From assembly GCF_001544515.1 (NCBI RefSeq), contig NZ_FCOL02000014.1:1-64000 (forward strand): a stretch of 64,000 nucleotides of DNA. Reading direction: 5' to 3'. Source of the stretch: Caballeronia terrestris (GTDB lineage Bacteria; Pseudomonadota; Gammaproteobacteria; Burkholderiales; Burkholderiaceae). Positions 8,947-17,090 of the stretch are shown here, piece after piece. Position numbers and translations under genes: made by a program. The notes below the pieces were generated by a model that saw only the letters and a list, made by a program, of their open reading frames with translations, was not told the DNA's origin and made no database searches. How positions within the stretch are numbered: the first letter of the stretch is position 1; every line of letters begins with the position of its first letter.

Positions 8947-9765
8947 GTGGAGCACACCTTGGAAAAAGTCCAGAACCCAGACGCAGCGGCGCTTTCCGGC
9001 GCGCTAGGCGCGTTCCGGCAGACGCGCTGGAGCGCGACGACAACTCTCGTCGACATGGCGCCCGAGACGCCGGCGCCCCGCATCGCGACACTCGATTCAG
9101 CACCGCAGCAAGTGCGCTTCGACATCGAGAAAGCAGCGATCGTCGTGATCGATATGCAGAACGACTTCTGCACCAAAGGCGGATGGGTTGCCCATCTTGG
9201 GGGCGACTACGACGCCGACCGCGCGCCGATTGCACCATTGCAGCGCCTGCTGCCGATTGCGCGTCGGCATGGCGTGCCGGTGATCTGGGTGAACTGGGGC
9301 AATCGTCCGGACCTCGCGAACATGCCGCCTAATCAACTGCATCTGTACAAGCCGACGGGAACGGGCATCGGTCTCGGCGAGCCGTTGCCCGGGCATGGCG
9401 CGCATGTCCTGGAAAAGGATTCGTGGGCGGCGGCGGTTGTCGATGAACTCGCGCCCGAGCCGCAAGACATTTGCGTCGACAAGTACCGCATCAGCGGCTT
9501 CTGGGACACGCCGCTCGACAGCATCCTGCGCAATCTCGGCACGCGCACGGTGTTCTTCGCGGGCGTCAACACGGACCAATGCGTGCTGCATACGCTCACC
9601 GACGCGAATTTTCTGGGCTACGGTTGCGTGATGTTGTCGGATTGCTGCGCGACTTCGTCCCCTGCGTTCTGCACGGAAGCGACGATCTGGAACGTGAAGA
9701 AATGCTTCGGCTTCGTCGCCACGTCGATGCAACTCGCCGATGCGTTGAACGGAGCATCACTATGA
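8947..9765 (+). CDS. Isochorismatase-family cysteine hydrolase
   Basis: A 272-residue cytoplasmic amidohydrolase of the isochorismatase/nicotinamidase fold. The catalytic triad is visible: D69 in VVIDMQNDF, K178 in VDKYRISGF and C211 in NTDQCVL. The layout resembles biuret hydrolase and the ureidoacrylate amidohydrolase RutB. It is first in an operon with two amidases and AtzG/AtzH-like proteins, and divergent from a BMP-type importer, so the likely substrate is a small amide or ureide brought in by that importer. The GTG at 8947 has no ribosome binding site; a TTG at 8959 is preceded by GGAG at a good distance and may be the true start. The first 60 residues are weakly conserved in appearance. 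Confidence 0.85.
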   Translation: MEHTLEKVQNPDAAALSGALGAFRQTRWSATTTLVDMAPETPAPRIATLDSAPQQVRFDIEKAAIVVIDMQNDFCTKGGWVAHLGGDYDADRAPIAPLQRLLPIARRHGVPVIWVNWGNRPDLANMPPNQLHLYKPTGTGIGLGEPLPGHGAHVLEKDSWAAAVVDELAPEPQDICVDKYRISGFWDTPLDSILRNLGTRTVFFAGVNTDQCVLHTLTDANFLGYGCVMLSDCCATSSPAFCTEATIWNVKKCFGFVATSMQLADALNGASL

Positions 9766-10907
9766 GCGCATTCGTGCCGGGGCCACGGCTTCAAGTTGCC
9801 GCCACCGCGAGCGGTCCGCTCGATGGCTTGCGCTTCGCGGTGAAGGATCTGGTCGACGTCGAGGGCGTCGTGACGGGCGGCGGCAATCCCGACTGGTTCG
9901 CGACGCACGCGAAAGCCACGCGGCACGCGCCGAGCGTGGCCGCGTTGCTCGCTGCGGGCGCATCGGTCGATGGCAAGACGATCACCGATGAACTCGCCTA
10001 TAGCCTCGAAGGCGTCAACGTCCACTACGGCACGCCGCTCAATCCGCGCTGGCCACATGCGTTGCCCGGAGGTTCGTCGAGCGGATCAGCGAGTGCGGTT
10101 GCAAGCGGCGACGTCGATTTTGCGCTCGGCACCGATACCGGCGGCTCGGTGCGCGTGCCCGCCGCGTTCTGCGGACTGTGGGGCATCCGGCCGACGCACG
10201 ATGCCGTATCGCCCGAAGGCGTGCTGCCGTTCGCGCCGTGCTTCGACACTGTCGGCTGGTTTGCGCGCACGGGTGAGATGCTGGCGCGCGTCGCGGACGT
10301 GTTGCTCGTGGATACAGACGCAGTCGATGTTCCTGCGCGTCTCACGCGATGCGCGGAAGCGTTCGCTGCGCGCGCGGCGAGCGAGCCGGAAGATTCCGCG
10401 CGCCTATCAGCGGCCGCTATTGATGAGGCGAGCGTCTTCGCAGGCGAGCAGGCGCTCTGGCTGCATTGCTACCAGCAACTTCAGGACGACGCGATCCGCG
10501 CATCGTTAGGTGGGTGGATCTCATCGACGTCGCCGCGCTTCGGCCCGTCCATCGCGTCGCGGTTCGACAGGCTCCAGAAGCTGGACGACGCCGAAGTCGC
10601 GCGATGCCGCGAACTGCGCAAAACGCTCGCAGAACGCATCGACACGCTCGTGAACGCAACCGTGATCGTGCAGCCGACCACGCCGCTGGCGCTCATCGAA
10701 AAGGACGCATCCGATGAACGCATCGGTGCGTTCTATCGCGATGCGCTGACGATGAACTCGATCGCGGCGCTCGCCGGTCTGCCACAAGTGACCGTGCCGC
10801 TCGCCGACGAGCGCGACCGTCCGCTGGCGTTGTCGTTCATCGGGCCGCGCGGCAGCGACCGCGCGTTGATCGCGCTCGCGCGCAGCCTGTTTCCTTCCAT
10901 TCAATAG
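9762..10907 (+). CDS. Amidase (amidase-signature family)
   Basis: A 381-residue hydrolase with the Lys-cisSer-Ser triad: K28 in FAVKDLVD, cis-Ser S105 in GGSSSGS and nucleophile S129 in GTDTGGSVRVPA. The 24-residue Ser-Ser spacing is exactly that of the family. At 381 residues it is shorter than most (about 450-500) and starts very close to the catalytic Lys, as in the compact group near AtzF-type and plant AMI1 amidases. Its ATG overlaps the stop of the cysteine hydrolase gene (ATGA), implying joint synthesis. It probably acts in sequence with that enzyme on a ureide or amide; the exact substrate is unknown. Confidence 0.85.
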   Translation: MSAFVPGPRLQVAATASGPLDGLRFAVKDLVDVEGVVTGGGNPDWFATHAKATRHAPSVAALLAAGASVDGKTITDELAYSLEGVNVHYGTPLNPRWPHALPGGSSSGSASAVASGDVDFALGTDTGGSVRVPAAFCGLWGIRPTHDAVSPEGVLPFAPCFDTVGWFARTGEMLARVADVLLVDTDAVDVPARLTRCAEAFAARAASEPEDSARLSAAAIDEASVFAGEQALWLHCYQQLQDDAIRASLGGWISSTSPRFGPSIASRFDRLQKLDDAEVARCRELRKTLAERIDTLVNATVIVQPTTPLALIEKDASDERIGAFYRDALTMNSIAALAGLPQVTVPLADERDRPLALSFIGPRGSDRALIALARSLFPSIQ

Positions 10908-10915
10908 AGACCGCC

Positions 10916-11122
10916 ATGTCCGTCGATCCATCGCAACAGCCCGAGCGCGCGACGATTTCCGCTTACGTCGATGCCTCGCTCGCGCTTCACTTTCCCTCTT
11001 TGTCCGAAGCGGCGTCCGCGCGCGTGCACGAGCAGTTCACCCGCATCGCGATGCTTGCGGCGCCGGTGCTCGCGTTCCCGCTGAACGCCGACGACGAACC
11101 CGCAGCGGTGTACCGCCCATGA
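10916..11122 (+). CDS. AtzG/HpxX-like small subunit (DUF4089)
   Basis: A 68-residue protein located immediately before an AtzE-like amidase, the position of AtzG in cyanuric-acid degraders and of HpxX in Klebsiella. In Pseudomonas sp. ADP, AtzG binds AtzE and is needed for a stable, active 1-carboxybiuret hydrolase, acting much like GatC with GatA. The visible traits fit: a short helical N-terminus and a C-terminal segment rich in Pro/Ala ending near [14 protein letters not shown]. The TGA at 11120-11122 overlaps the ATG of the amidase gene by 4 bp. Assignment rests on size, context and tail sequence. Confidence 0.78.
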   Translation: MSVDPSQQPERATISAYVDASLALHFPSLSEAASARVHEQFTRIAMLAAPVLAFPLNADDEPAAVYRP

Positions 11123-12534
11123 CGAACGCACGCTTCCCCCTCGACGCGCTCGGCATCGCGCGCGGCTTTGCACGCGGTGATTTCACGGCGCGTGACATCG
11201 TTGAAGACACGTTCAGCCGCATCGAAGCGGGCGACCGGCACGTCAACGCGTTCACGGCGCTCACGGTTCAACGTGCCTGCGATGATGCCGACCGGCTGGA
11301 TGCGATGCGCGCGAAAGGCGAGCCTTTGCCGCCGCTCGCCGGAGTTCCCTTCGCGGCGAAGAATCTCTTCGATATCGCTGGCGTCACGACGATCGCAGGC
11401 TCGCACATACTCTCGGACAACGCACCCGCCACCGCCGATGCAACGCTCGTGCAACGCATGCGCGATGCGGGCGCGATCGTCGTCGGCGCGCTCAACATGG
11501 ACGAGTTCGCCTACGGGTTCACAACAGAGAACCACCACGCCGGTCCTTGCCGAAATCCGCATGATTTGTCGCGCACGGCGGGCGGATCGTCGGGCGGCAG
11601 CGCGGCGGCGGTCGCGGCGGGCTTCGTGCCGCTGACGCTCGGCACCGATACGAACGGCTCGGTGCGCGTGCCTTCATCGCTGTGCGGCGTGTTCGGCGTC
11701 AAGCCGACTTACGGGCGCCTCTCACGGCACGGCACGTTTCCGTTCGTCGCGAGCATCGATCACATGGGCGCGTTTGCACGCAACATCGACGATCTCGCCG
11801 CCGCTTACGATGCGCTGCAATGGATCGATGAGCGCGACCCCGCGTGTTCGGCGCGCGCGATCGAACCGGTCAGCGGGATCGAGCGAAAGCTCGCGCTGCG
11901 AGTCGCGCGCCTCGGCGGCTACTTCGACGATAACGCCAGCGAGGAGGCACGCGCTGTCTCGATCGAAGCGGCGCGTGCGCTGGCCGCTGACGATACCGTC
12001 GACTTCCCCGATGCCGCCGCCGCGCGCGGCGCCGCGTTCCTGATCAGCGCGGCGGAAGGCGGCCAGTTGCATCTTCCGACCTTGCGTTCGCGCTATGACG
12101 AGCATGAGCCGTTGTCGCGTGACCGGTTGATCGCGGGTGCGCTGGCGCCTGCTGCGTGGGTGCTGCATGCGCACCGCGTGCGGGCCATCGTGCGCAAGCG
12201 CGTGCTCGAATTGTTCGACCGCTACGACATCCTGATCGCGCCCGCGACGCCCATCGTCGCGCCGCATATCGGCGATGAGTTCATGGACGTTAACGGTCAG
12301 CGACTTGCGGTGCGTCCGAACCTCGGCGTGTTGACGCAGCCGGTGTCGTGCATCGGACTACCGGTCGTCGCCGTGCCGATGCGAACTGCCTCTGGCCTGC
12401 CAATCGCCGTGCAAGTGATCGCGCCGCCCTGGCGCGAGGATCTGGCATTCGATGCGGCGCGACGGATCGAAGAAGCGCAGCTTGCGTGGTGTCCGCCGCC
12501 GCCGTCGTTCGAGTCCGCGGAGAGTGTGCGATGA
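11119..12534 (+). CDS. AtzE/HpxY-like amidohydrolase (amidase-signature family)
   Basis: A 471-residue amidase with K81 in FAAKNLFD, cis-Ser S157 in GGSSGGS and nucleophile S181 in [13 protein letters not shown]. Its flanks, an AtzG-like small protein upstream and an AtzH/HpxZ-like protein downstream, identify it as the AtzE/HpxY type. AtzE with AtzG hydrolyses 1-carboxybiuret, and the Klebsiella homologue belongs to a locus for oxalurate/oxamate breakdown. Both junctions are 4-bp overlaps, so subunit production is translationally coupled. Which of these amides is the natural substrate cannot be told from sequence; biuret-like and oxalurate-derived compounds are the two main options. Confidence 0.85.
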   Translation: MTNARFPLDALGIARGFARGDFTARDIVEDTFSRIEAGDRHVNAFTALTVQRACDDADRLDAMRAKGEPLPPLAGVPFAAKNLFDIAGVTTIAGSHILSDNAPATADATLVQRMRDAGAIVVGALNMDEFAYGFTTENHHAGPCRNPHDLSRTAGGSSGGSAAAVAAGFVPLTLGTDTNGSVRVPSSLCGVFGVKPTYGRLSRHGTFPFVASIDHMGAFARNIDDLAAAYDALQWIDERDPACSARAIEPVSGIERKLALRVARLGGYFDDNASEEARAVSIEAARALAADDTVDFPDAAAARGAAFLISAAEGGQLHLPTLRSRYDEHEPLSRDRLIAGALAPAAWVLHAHRVRAIVRKRVLELFDRYDILIAPATPIVAPHIGDEFMDVNGQRLAVRPNLGVLTQPVSCIGLPVVAVPMRTASGLPIAVQVIAPPWREDLAFDAARRIEEAQLAWCPPPPSFESAESVR

Positions 12535-12920
12535 ACGAGATCGACAAGCCGGACGTGCTGGCGGAAGTCAACGCTGCATTCGATGCCTACGAGCGCGCGC
12601 TGGTGACGAACGACGTCGCCCTGCTCGACGAACTGTTCTTCGATTCGCCTCATACGCTGCGCTACGGTGCGACCGAAAATCTCTACGGATACGAGGCGAT
12701 CCGCGCGTTTCGCGCTGCGCGGCCGAGCGCGGGACTGGCGCGGACGGTAACGGCGCGCGTCGTGACGACGTATGGCGATTCGTTCGCGGTGGCGAACATC
12801 GAATTCCGTCGCGAGGGAAATCCGCGGGTCGGACGGCAGAGCCAGACGTGGATGAAAACAACAGACGGATGGCGCGTAGTGTGCGCGCATGTGAGCTGGA
12901 TGGAGGCGTCGTCCCCGTAA
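12531..12920 (+). CDS. AtzH/HpxZ-like protein (DUF3225, NTF2-like fold)
   Basis: A 129-residue protein of the DUF3225 family, NTF2/SnoaL-like by sequence pattern (conserved core [19 protein letters not shown] near residues 35-53 and a final beta-strand [13 protein letters not shown]). In Klebsiella it is HpxZ of the oxalurate/oxamate locus. In triazine degraders it is AtzH, reported to act on the unstable dicarboxylated product of the AtzE/AtzF route. It is last in the hydrolase operon, its ATG overlapping the amidase stop. The operon therefore carries the full X-Y-Z set of this pathway. Confidence 0.85.
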   Translation: MNEIDKPDVLAEVNAAFDAYERALVTNDVALLDELFFDSPHTLRYGATENLYGYEAIRAFRAARPSAGLARTVTARVVTTYGDSFAVANIEFRREGNPRVGRQSQTWMKTTDGWRVVCAHVSWMEASSP

Positions 12921-13015
12921 TTGATTACAGGCAAACCCATACCTATACTGCACGCGCAGACTGGCGGGCGTAGGGCGTTTGCAAGGTCGCCGGTCTGCGC
13001 TACCGGAGACATGCG

Positions 13016-13468
13016 ATGAACAAGATAATTCGGCATCTCGGCGCCTGCGCACTGCTGGCTTTCACTGCGTCACAACCCGCGCTCGCACAGGGCGACGCAG
13101 CGAAGTCCGTCGAAGCAGCCAACGCCACCTGGGACAAGGCGTTCAATAGCGGCGATGCGCATGCACTCGCCGCGCTTTACGATGAGAAGGCAGTGGTGTC
13201 GCCAGGCAACGGCAAGGCTGTCAAGGGCCGCGCCGATATCGAAAAGCTCTTCAAGGGCGCCTTCGGTGCGGGCTTTCGCGATCACAAGACGGAAGTGGTC
13301 GACGCGCACCGCAACGGCAAGGTCATATACGAGACGGCGAACTGGAGCGCGGTATCGGAGAAAGACGGCAAGAAGACGGAGTACAAAGGCGTCTTGCTCA
13401 AGGTGATGACGTTAGGTTCCGATGGGAAGTGGCGAGCGTCGGCGCACACCTGGAACGCCGCGCCTTGA
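13016..13468 (+). CDS. Secreted SnoaL/DUF4440-like protein
   Basis: A 150-residue protein with a clear Sec signal peptide (about 24 residues, ending ALA before QGD) and a mature NTF2-like domain. The pattern WDKAFNSGDAHALAALYDEKAVV followed by a short cone-shaped fold is typical of SnoaL/DUF4440 proteins, many of which have no known activity. It lies 95 bp after the hydrolase operon on the same strand, but it looks like a separate transcription unit because a purine-rich ribosome site (ACCGGAGAC) and gap precede it. A hairpin at 13509-13526 follows. A periplasmic location is predicted. Confidence 0.8.
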   Translation: MNKIIRHLGACALLAFTASQPALAQGDAAKSVEAANATWDKAFNSGDAHALAALYDEKAVVSPGNGKAVKGRADIEKLFKGAFGAGFRDHKTEVVDAHRNGKVIYETANWSAVSEKDGKKTEYKGVLLKVMTLGSDGKWRASAHTWNAAP

Positions 13469-13508
13469 TGTTCTCTTAGATGGTTGCATAGCGAACTGGT
13501 TCTCACGC

Positions 13509-13526
13509 GCCCGGCATTTGCCGGGC
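13509..13526 (+). terminator. Possible terminator after the SnoaL-like gene
   Basis: A 7-bp GC stem, GCCCGGC (13509-13515) with GCCGGGC (13520-13526), lies about 40 nt past the stop. The nearest T-run starts some 20 nt beyond the stem, so efficiency is uncertain. Confidence 0.45.
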
Positions 13527-13593
13527 TGTCTAGGCTTTGCCCGTGCTTTTTGACTGGACAAAAAGCTGGCAGACGTATTGTTTGCAAAACCCT

Positions 13594-13641
13594 TTGCCTT
13601 CCCCCTGTAACGGCCCTAAGATACTGTACGCATATACAGTG
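13594..13641 (+). promoter_or_regulatory. LexA (SOS) box over the promoter of the DNA-repair pair
   Basis: CTGT at 13624-13627, eight bases, then ACAG at 13636-13639 make a full LexA operator (TACTGTACGCATATACAGTG, 13622-13641), nearly identical to the enterobacterial consensus. A plausible sigma-70 promoter, TTGCCT (13594-13599), 17-bp spacer and TAAGAT (13617-13622), places the operator across the -10 and start site, the classic repressing position. The radical SAM gene starts directly after it, so the pair 13655-16278 is predicted to be DNA-damage inducible. Confidence 0.82.
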
Positions 13642-13654
13642 AATGGCCGTAAGT

Positions 13655-14866
13655 ATGGAGCTGTCTGAAAAACTCGAAATCCTCGCCGATGCAGCCAAGT
13701 ACGACGCATCGTGCGCGAGCAGCGGTGCGCCGAAGCGTGAGTCGCGCGGCATTGACGGGCTCGGTGCCAGCACGGGCTCTGGCATTTGCCATAGCTTCAC
13801 GCCCGATGGACGATGCGTCTCGCTGCTCAAGATTCTGCTGACCAACTTCTGTCTCTACGACTGCCAGTATTGCGTGAACCGCCGTTCGAGCAACGTGCCG
13901 CGTGCGCGCTTCACGCCCGAGGAAGTGGTCGATCTCACACTCGACTTTTATCGCCGCAATTACATCGACGGCCTGTTCCTCAGCTCGGGCGTGATCCAGT
14001 CGTCTAACTACACGATGGAGCAACTGGTGCGCGTCGCGAAGTTGTTGCGCGAGGAGCACCGGTTTCGCGGCTACATTCATCTGAAGACGATTCCCGACGC
14101 CGATCCGGAAATCATCGCGCAGGCAGGACGCTATGCCGATCGTCTCAGCGTGAACATCGAATTGCCCACGGAAATCAGCCTCGAAAAGCTCGCACCCGAA
14201 AAAAGCGGCCGCACGATCAAGCTCGCGATGGGATCGATCCGCGTCGCGCAGGAAGAGGCGGAAGCCGAACCGCGCGCGCCGCGTTTCGCGCCCGCCGGGC
14301 AGAGCACGCAGATGATCGTCGGCGCCGATGAAACCGACGACCGCACGATTCTCGCGACCGCCGAAACGCTGTACGGCTCATATCGGTTGAAGCGCGTGTA
14401 TTACTCGGCGTTCAGTCCGATTCCCGACAGTCCGTCCGCCGTGCCGTCGAAGGCGCCGCCGCTCCTGCGCGAGCATCGGCTGTATCAGGCGGATTTTTTG
14501 ATGCGCGGCTATGGCTTCGCGGCATCCGAGTTGCTCGATCTGCCCGGCAACCTGCCGCTCGACGTCGATCCGAAACTCGCGTGGGCGCTCGCGCATCGCG
14601 ATCGCTTTCCTGTCGATCTGAACATGGCGCCCGTGCGCGTGATCGCGCGGGTGCCGGGCATCGGTATGCGCAACGCGAAGCGGCTCGTCGAGTTGCGTCG
14701 TTCGCGGCGCATTCGCTATGCGGATCTCGCGCGGCTGCGCTGCGGCATGGACAAGGTGAAGCCGTTCGTCGTGACGCAGGATTATCGGCCACCGTTGCGC
14801 GAAGTGTCGTCGGATCATTTGAGGCGCGCGCTGTCGGCGGCGCCGGTGCAGCTTTCGCTGCTGTGA
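13655..14866 (+). CDS. Putative DNA modification/repair radical SAM protein (UDG-linked)
   Basis: A 403-residue radical SAM protein of the family always paired with a UdgX-type gene (TIGR03916). The 4Fe-4S motif CLYDCQYC is at about residues 65-72, in a context close to spore photoproduct lyase-type enzymes. The C-terminal part (about 320-390) carries helix-hairpin-helix DNA-binding motifs (VIARVPGIGMRNAKRL). The start MELSEKLEILADAAKYD is preferred because it opens the conserved region; an in-frame ATG at 13643 abuts the LexA box. Neither has a strong Shine-Dalgarno. The TGA overlaps the next gene's ATG by one base. The chemistry is unknown; a role in repair of damaged or modified bases is inferred. 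Confidence 0.88.
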   Translation: MELSEKLEILADAAKYDASCASSGAPKRESRGIDGLGASTGSGICHSFTPDGRCVSLLKILLTNFCLYDCQYCVNRRSSNVPRARFTPEEVVDLTLDFYRRNYIDGLFLSSGVIQSSNYTMEQLVRVAKLLREEHRFRGYIHLKTIPDADPEIIAQAGRYADRLSVNIELPTEISLEKLAPEKSGRTIKLAMGSIRVAQEEAEAEPRAPRFAPAGQSTQMIVGADETDDRTILATAETLYGSYRLKRVYYSAFSPIPDSPSAVPSKAPPLLREHRLYQADFLMRGYGFAASELLDLPGNLPLDVDPKLAWALAHRDRFPVDLNMAPVRVIARVPGIGMRNAKRLVELRRSRRIRYADLARLRCGMDKVKPFVVTQDYRPPLREVSSDHLRRALSAAPVQLSLL

Positions 14867-16278
14867 TGACGACGCTTGCCATCGACGACGATTTCGCGTC
14901 ATGGCGCGCGGCGGCTTTGAACGCGTTGGCGCAAGGGCTCGAACCGGAAGCGATCGAATGGCGCACGTCGCAGACGCATACGTCGCTGTTCGACACTGCG
15001 CCCACGCCGATTGACAGAAATGCACCGGCGATCCGCGTCTCGAAGGAACTCGCGTCGCTGCTCAAGGAAGCCGCGCGCTTTCGCGACGATCAACGCTGGA
15101 GCTTTCTCTATCGTGTGCTGTGGCGCTGGACGCACGGCGATCGCGCGGTGGCATCGGCGGCGGACGAAGACGGCGCGCGCTTGCATCGCATGGCGAAAGC
15201 GGTGCGCCGCGCGCAGCACGACATGATCGCGTACGTGCGCTTTCGCAAGCGCGATCCCTCGCTTGGGTCGCCGGAATACGTCGCGTGGTACGAACCGGAT
15301 CACGACGTGCTCGAATGGGGCGCGGAACACTTCGCGCAACGCATGGGTAGATCGACGTGGATGATCACGACGCCCACGGGCGCCGCGATGTTCAACGGCG
15401 AGACGTTGCGGCTCGAACGGCGCGCCGCGTTCGCTGCCGATCACGTGAGCGATACGCCCGACGCCGCCGAAGCGCTATGGCTGACGTATTACAAGAGCAC
15501 GTTCAACCCGGCGCGGCTCAACGAAGACGCGCTCGAACTGCACATGCCCGTACGCTTCTGGAAAGGGCTGCCGGAAGGCGCGCTCATTCCGAAGATGATC
15601 AGCGATGCGAAGAGTGGCGCACGTCGCGTGGCGCAGGCAAGGCACGTCGGCGCGCTCGGCGGCAAGGCGATTCCCGTCGATGCGAGCGAAGCCCAGCCGG
15701 AACGCGATGCGCCCACCTCGCTCGATGACTGCCGCCGTTGCGATCTGTGGCGCAATGCAACGCAAGCGGTCGCAGGCAGCGGAAGCGAAGGCGCGCGCAT
15801 CATGCTGCTCGGTGAGCAGCCGGGCGATCAGGAGGATTTGAAGGGCGAGCCGTTCGTCGGTCCGGCAGGCCAGTTGCTCGACGATGCATTGCGTCGTGCC
15901 GGACTGCCGCGAGGCGATGTCTATCTGACCAACGCGGTCAAGCATTTCAAGTGGGAGCCGCGTGGCAAGCGGCGTCTGCACAAGACGCCTGGCCAGCAGG
16001 AAGTCGATGCATGCCGCTATTGGCTCGAGAAGGAACTGAGCACGGTGGATGCGCGCGTGATCGTGACGTTAGGCGCCACCGCGCTCAATGCGCTAACGGG
16101 CAAGCGCGCGAGCCTGCAATCGCACATCGGCCGCGCGGTGCCTTTCGGCGACAAATGGATCGTCGCGACGTATCACCCGTCGTATGCGCTGCGGCAGAAC
16201 GACGACGCCGCGCGCGAGCGCACGGTCGCGACGATCGTCGCTGCGCTTGAAGAAGCGCATCGGCTGGCGGCGCGCTGA
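14866..16278 (+). CDS. DUF4130 domain fused to UdgX-type uracil-DNA binding protein
   Basis: A 470-residue fusion. Residues 1 to about 265 form the DUF4130 (TIGR03915) domain of unknown activity. Residues about 285-465 form a family-4-like uracil-DNA glycosylase domain with GEQPGDQED at about 316-324 and the R-loop KRRLH at 368-372. In studied UdgX proteins the R-loop His makes a covalent bond to the sugar after uracil excision; here it is H372, with Leu instead of the usual Ile before it. Cysteines in DDCRRCDLW and EVDACRYW fit the iron-sulfur cluster. It is transcribed with the radical SAM gene from a LexA-controlled promoter and is convergent, 6 bp away, with a GntR gene. Confidence 0.9.
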   Translation: MTTLAIDDDFASWRAAALNALAQGLEPEAIEWRTSQTHTSLFDTAPTPIDRNAPAIRVSKELASLLKEAARFRDDQRWSFLYRVLWRWTHGDRAVASAADEDGARLHRMAKAVRRAQHDMIAYVRFRKRDPSLGSPEYVAWYEPDHDVLEWGAEHFAQRMGRSTWMITTPTGAAMFNGETLRLERRAAFAADHVSDTPDAAEALWLTYYKSTFNPARLNEDALELHMPVRFWKGLPEGALIPKMISDAKSGARRVAQARHVGALGGKAIPVDASEAQPERDAPTSLDDCRRCDLWRNATQAVAGSGSEGARIMLLGEQPGDQEDLKGEPFVGPAGQLLDDALRRAGLPRGDVYLTNAVKHFKWEPRGKRRLHKTPGQQEVDACRYWLEKELSTVDARVIVTLGATALNALTGKRASLQSHIGRAVPFGDKWIVATYHPSYALRQNDDAARERTVATIVAALEEAHRLAAR

Positions 16279-16284
16279 AAAAGG

Positions 16285-17010
16285 TCAGTCGAGCGTCACG
16301 CAATTCACCTCGACAAAAGCAGCAAGATCCAGCGAATGCCGCCGCACGATCGCTTCGGCAAGCTCGCCGTCACGTGCTTCGAGCGCATCGATGATCTCTT
16401 CGTGATCGGTGATAGAACGTGACGCGCGGTCGCTTTGCGAAATCGTATGCCGGCGGATCGCGCGGACGTGGGCGAAGATCGTCGAGAGCGTTTGCAAAAT
16501 CATCTCCGACTTCGACAACTCCACCACCGCCTGATGGAACGCGATGTTCGCATCGGAATAGTTGTCGATATCGTCGGCGGGGGAGTGGTGCTGGAAGTTG
16601 TCGAACATCGCGCGCAATGAGGCGATCTCATCGTCCGAAGCGCGTTCGGCCGCAAGCCGCGCGGCCATGCTCTCGAGCGCAGCCCACAGATGGATCATTT
16701 CGATGATCTCGCGGCGCGTCTTGCGCATGATGTACACGCCGCGCCGCGGCACCGTGCGCAGGAACCCCTCCTGCTCCAGCAGCGTGATCGCCTCGCGCAC
16801 GGGCGTGCGGCTCACGCCGAGCGCCATTGTGAGCTTGCGCTCGTCGAGCCGGATTTCGTGCGACGAGCCGTAGATGTCGGCATCGGCGATTGCCTGGCGC
16901 AGCTGCGTGTAGGCCTGCTTGCGCAGCGGCGCGGTCGCGTCGATCGGTTCGAGCCTGCTCGCGATCTCGAGAAACGTGCGGTCTGTCTGTTCGTCGAAGG
17001 TCTCTGACAT
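16285..17010 (-). CDS. GntR-family regulator (FCD/FadR subfamily)
   Basis: A 241-residue transcription factor. The winged helix domain (about residues 15-85) includes the typical LDERKLTMALGVSRTPVREAI segment, and an all-helical FCD ligand domain follows. The ATG at 17008-17010 (MSETFDEQ) is chosen over upstream frames because a GGA-rich site sits 10 nt before it; an ATG at 17028 is an alternative. It lies just downstream of the oxalate/formate antiporter gene, so it is the best candidate for controlling the oxalate genes, likely through an organic-acid or acyl-CoA effector. Candidate operators are in the frc-oxc gap. Confidence 0.88.
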   Translation of the reverse strand: MSETFDEQTDRTFLEIASRLEPIDATAPLRKQAYTQLRQAIADADIYGSSHEIRLDERKLTMALGVSRTPVREAITLLEQEGFLRTVPRRGVYIMRKTRREIIEMIHLWAALESMAARLAAERASDDEIASLRAMFDNFQHHSPADDIDNYSDANIAFHQAVVELSKSEMILQTLSTIFAHVRAIRRHTISQSDRASRSITDHEEIIDALEARDGELAEAIVRRHSLDLAAFVEVNCVTLD

Positions 17011-17052
17011 GTGGTCTTGTTCCTGCATGGATTCCGATCGGGAGACCCTGCA

Positions 17053-17090
17053 CGCCGCGCACCAAGCTTGAAAGTGCGCGGCGCGTTTTT
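17053..17090 (+). terminator. Hairpin with T-tract between antiporter and GntR genes
   Basis: A perfect 10-bp GC stem (17053-17062 with 17074-17083) has an 11-nt loop and is followed on the plus strand by CG and five T. On the minus strand it lies 7 bp past the antiporter stop but lacks a T-run, so for that gene it may act as a weak terminator or mRNA-stabilising end. Its plus-strand form could block read-through from the convergent repair genes. Confidence 0.55.
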
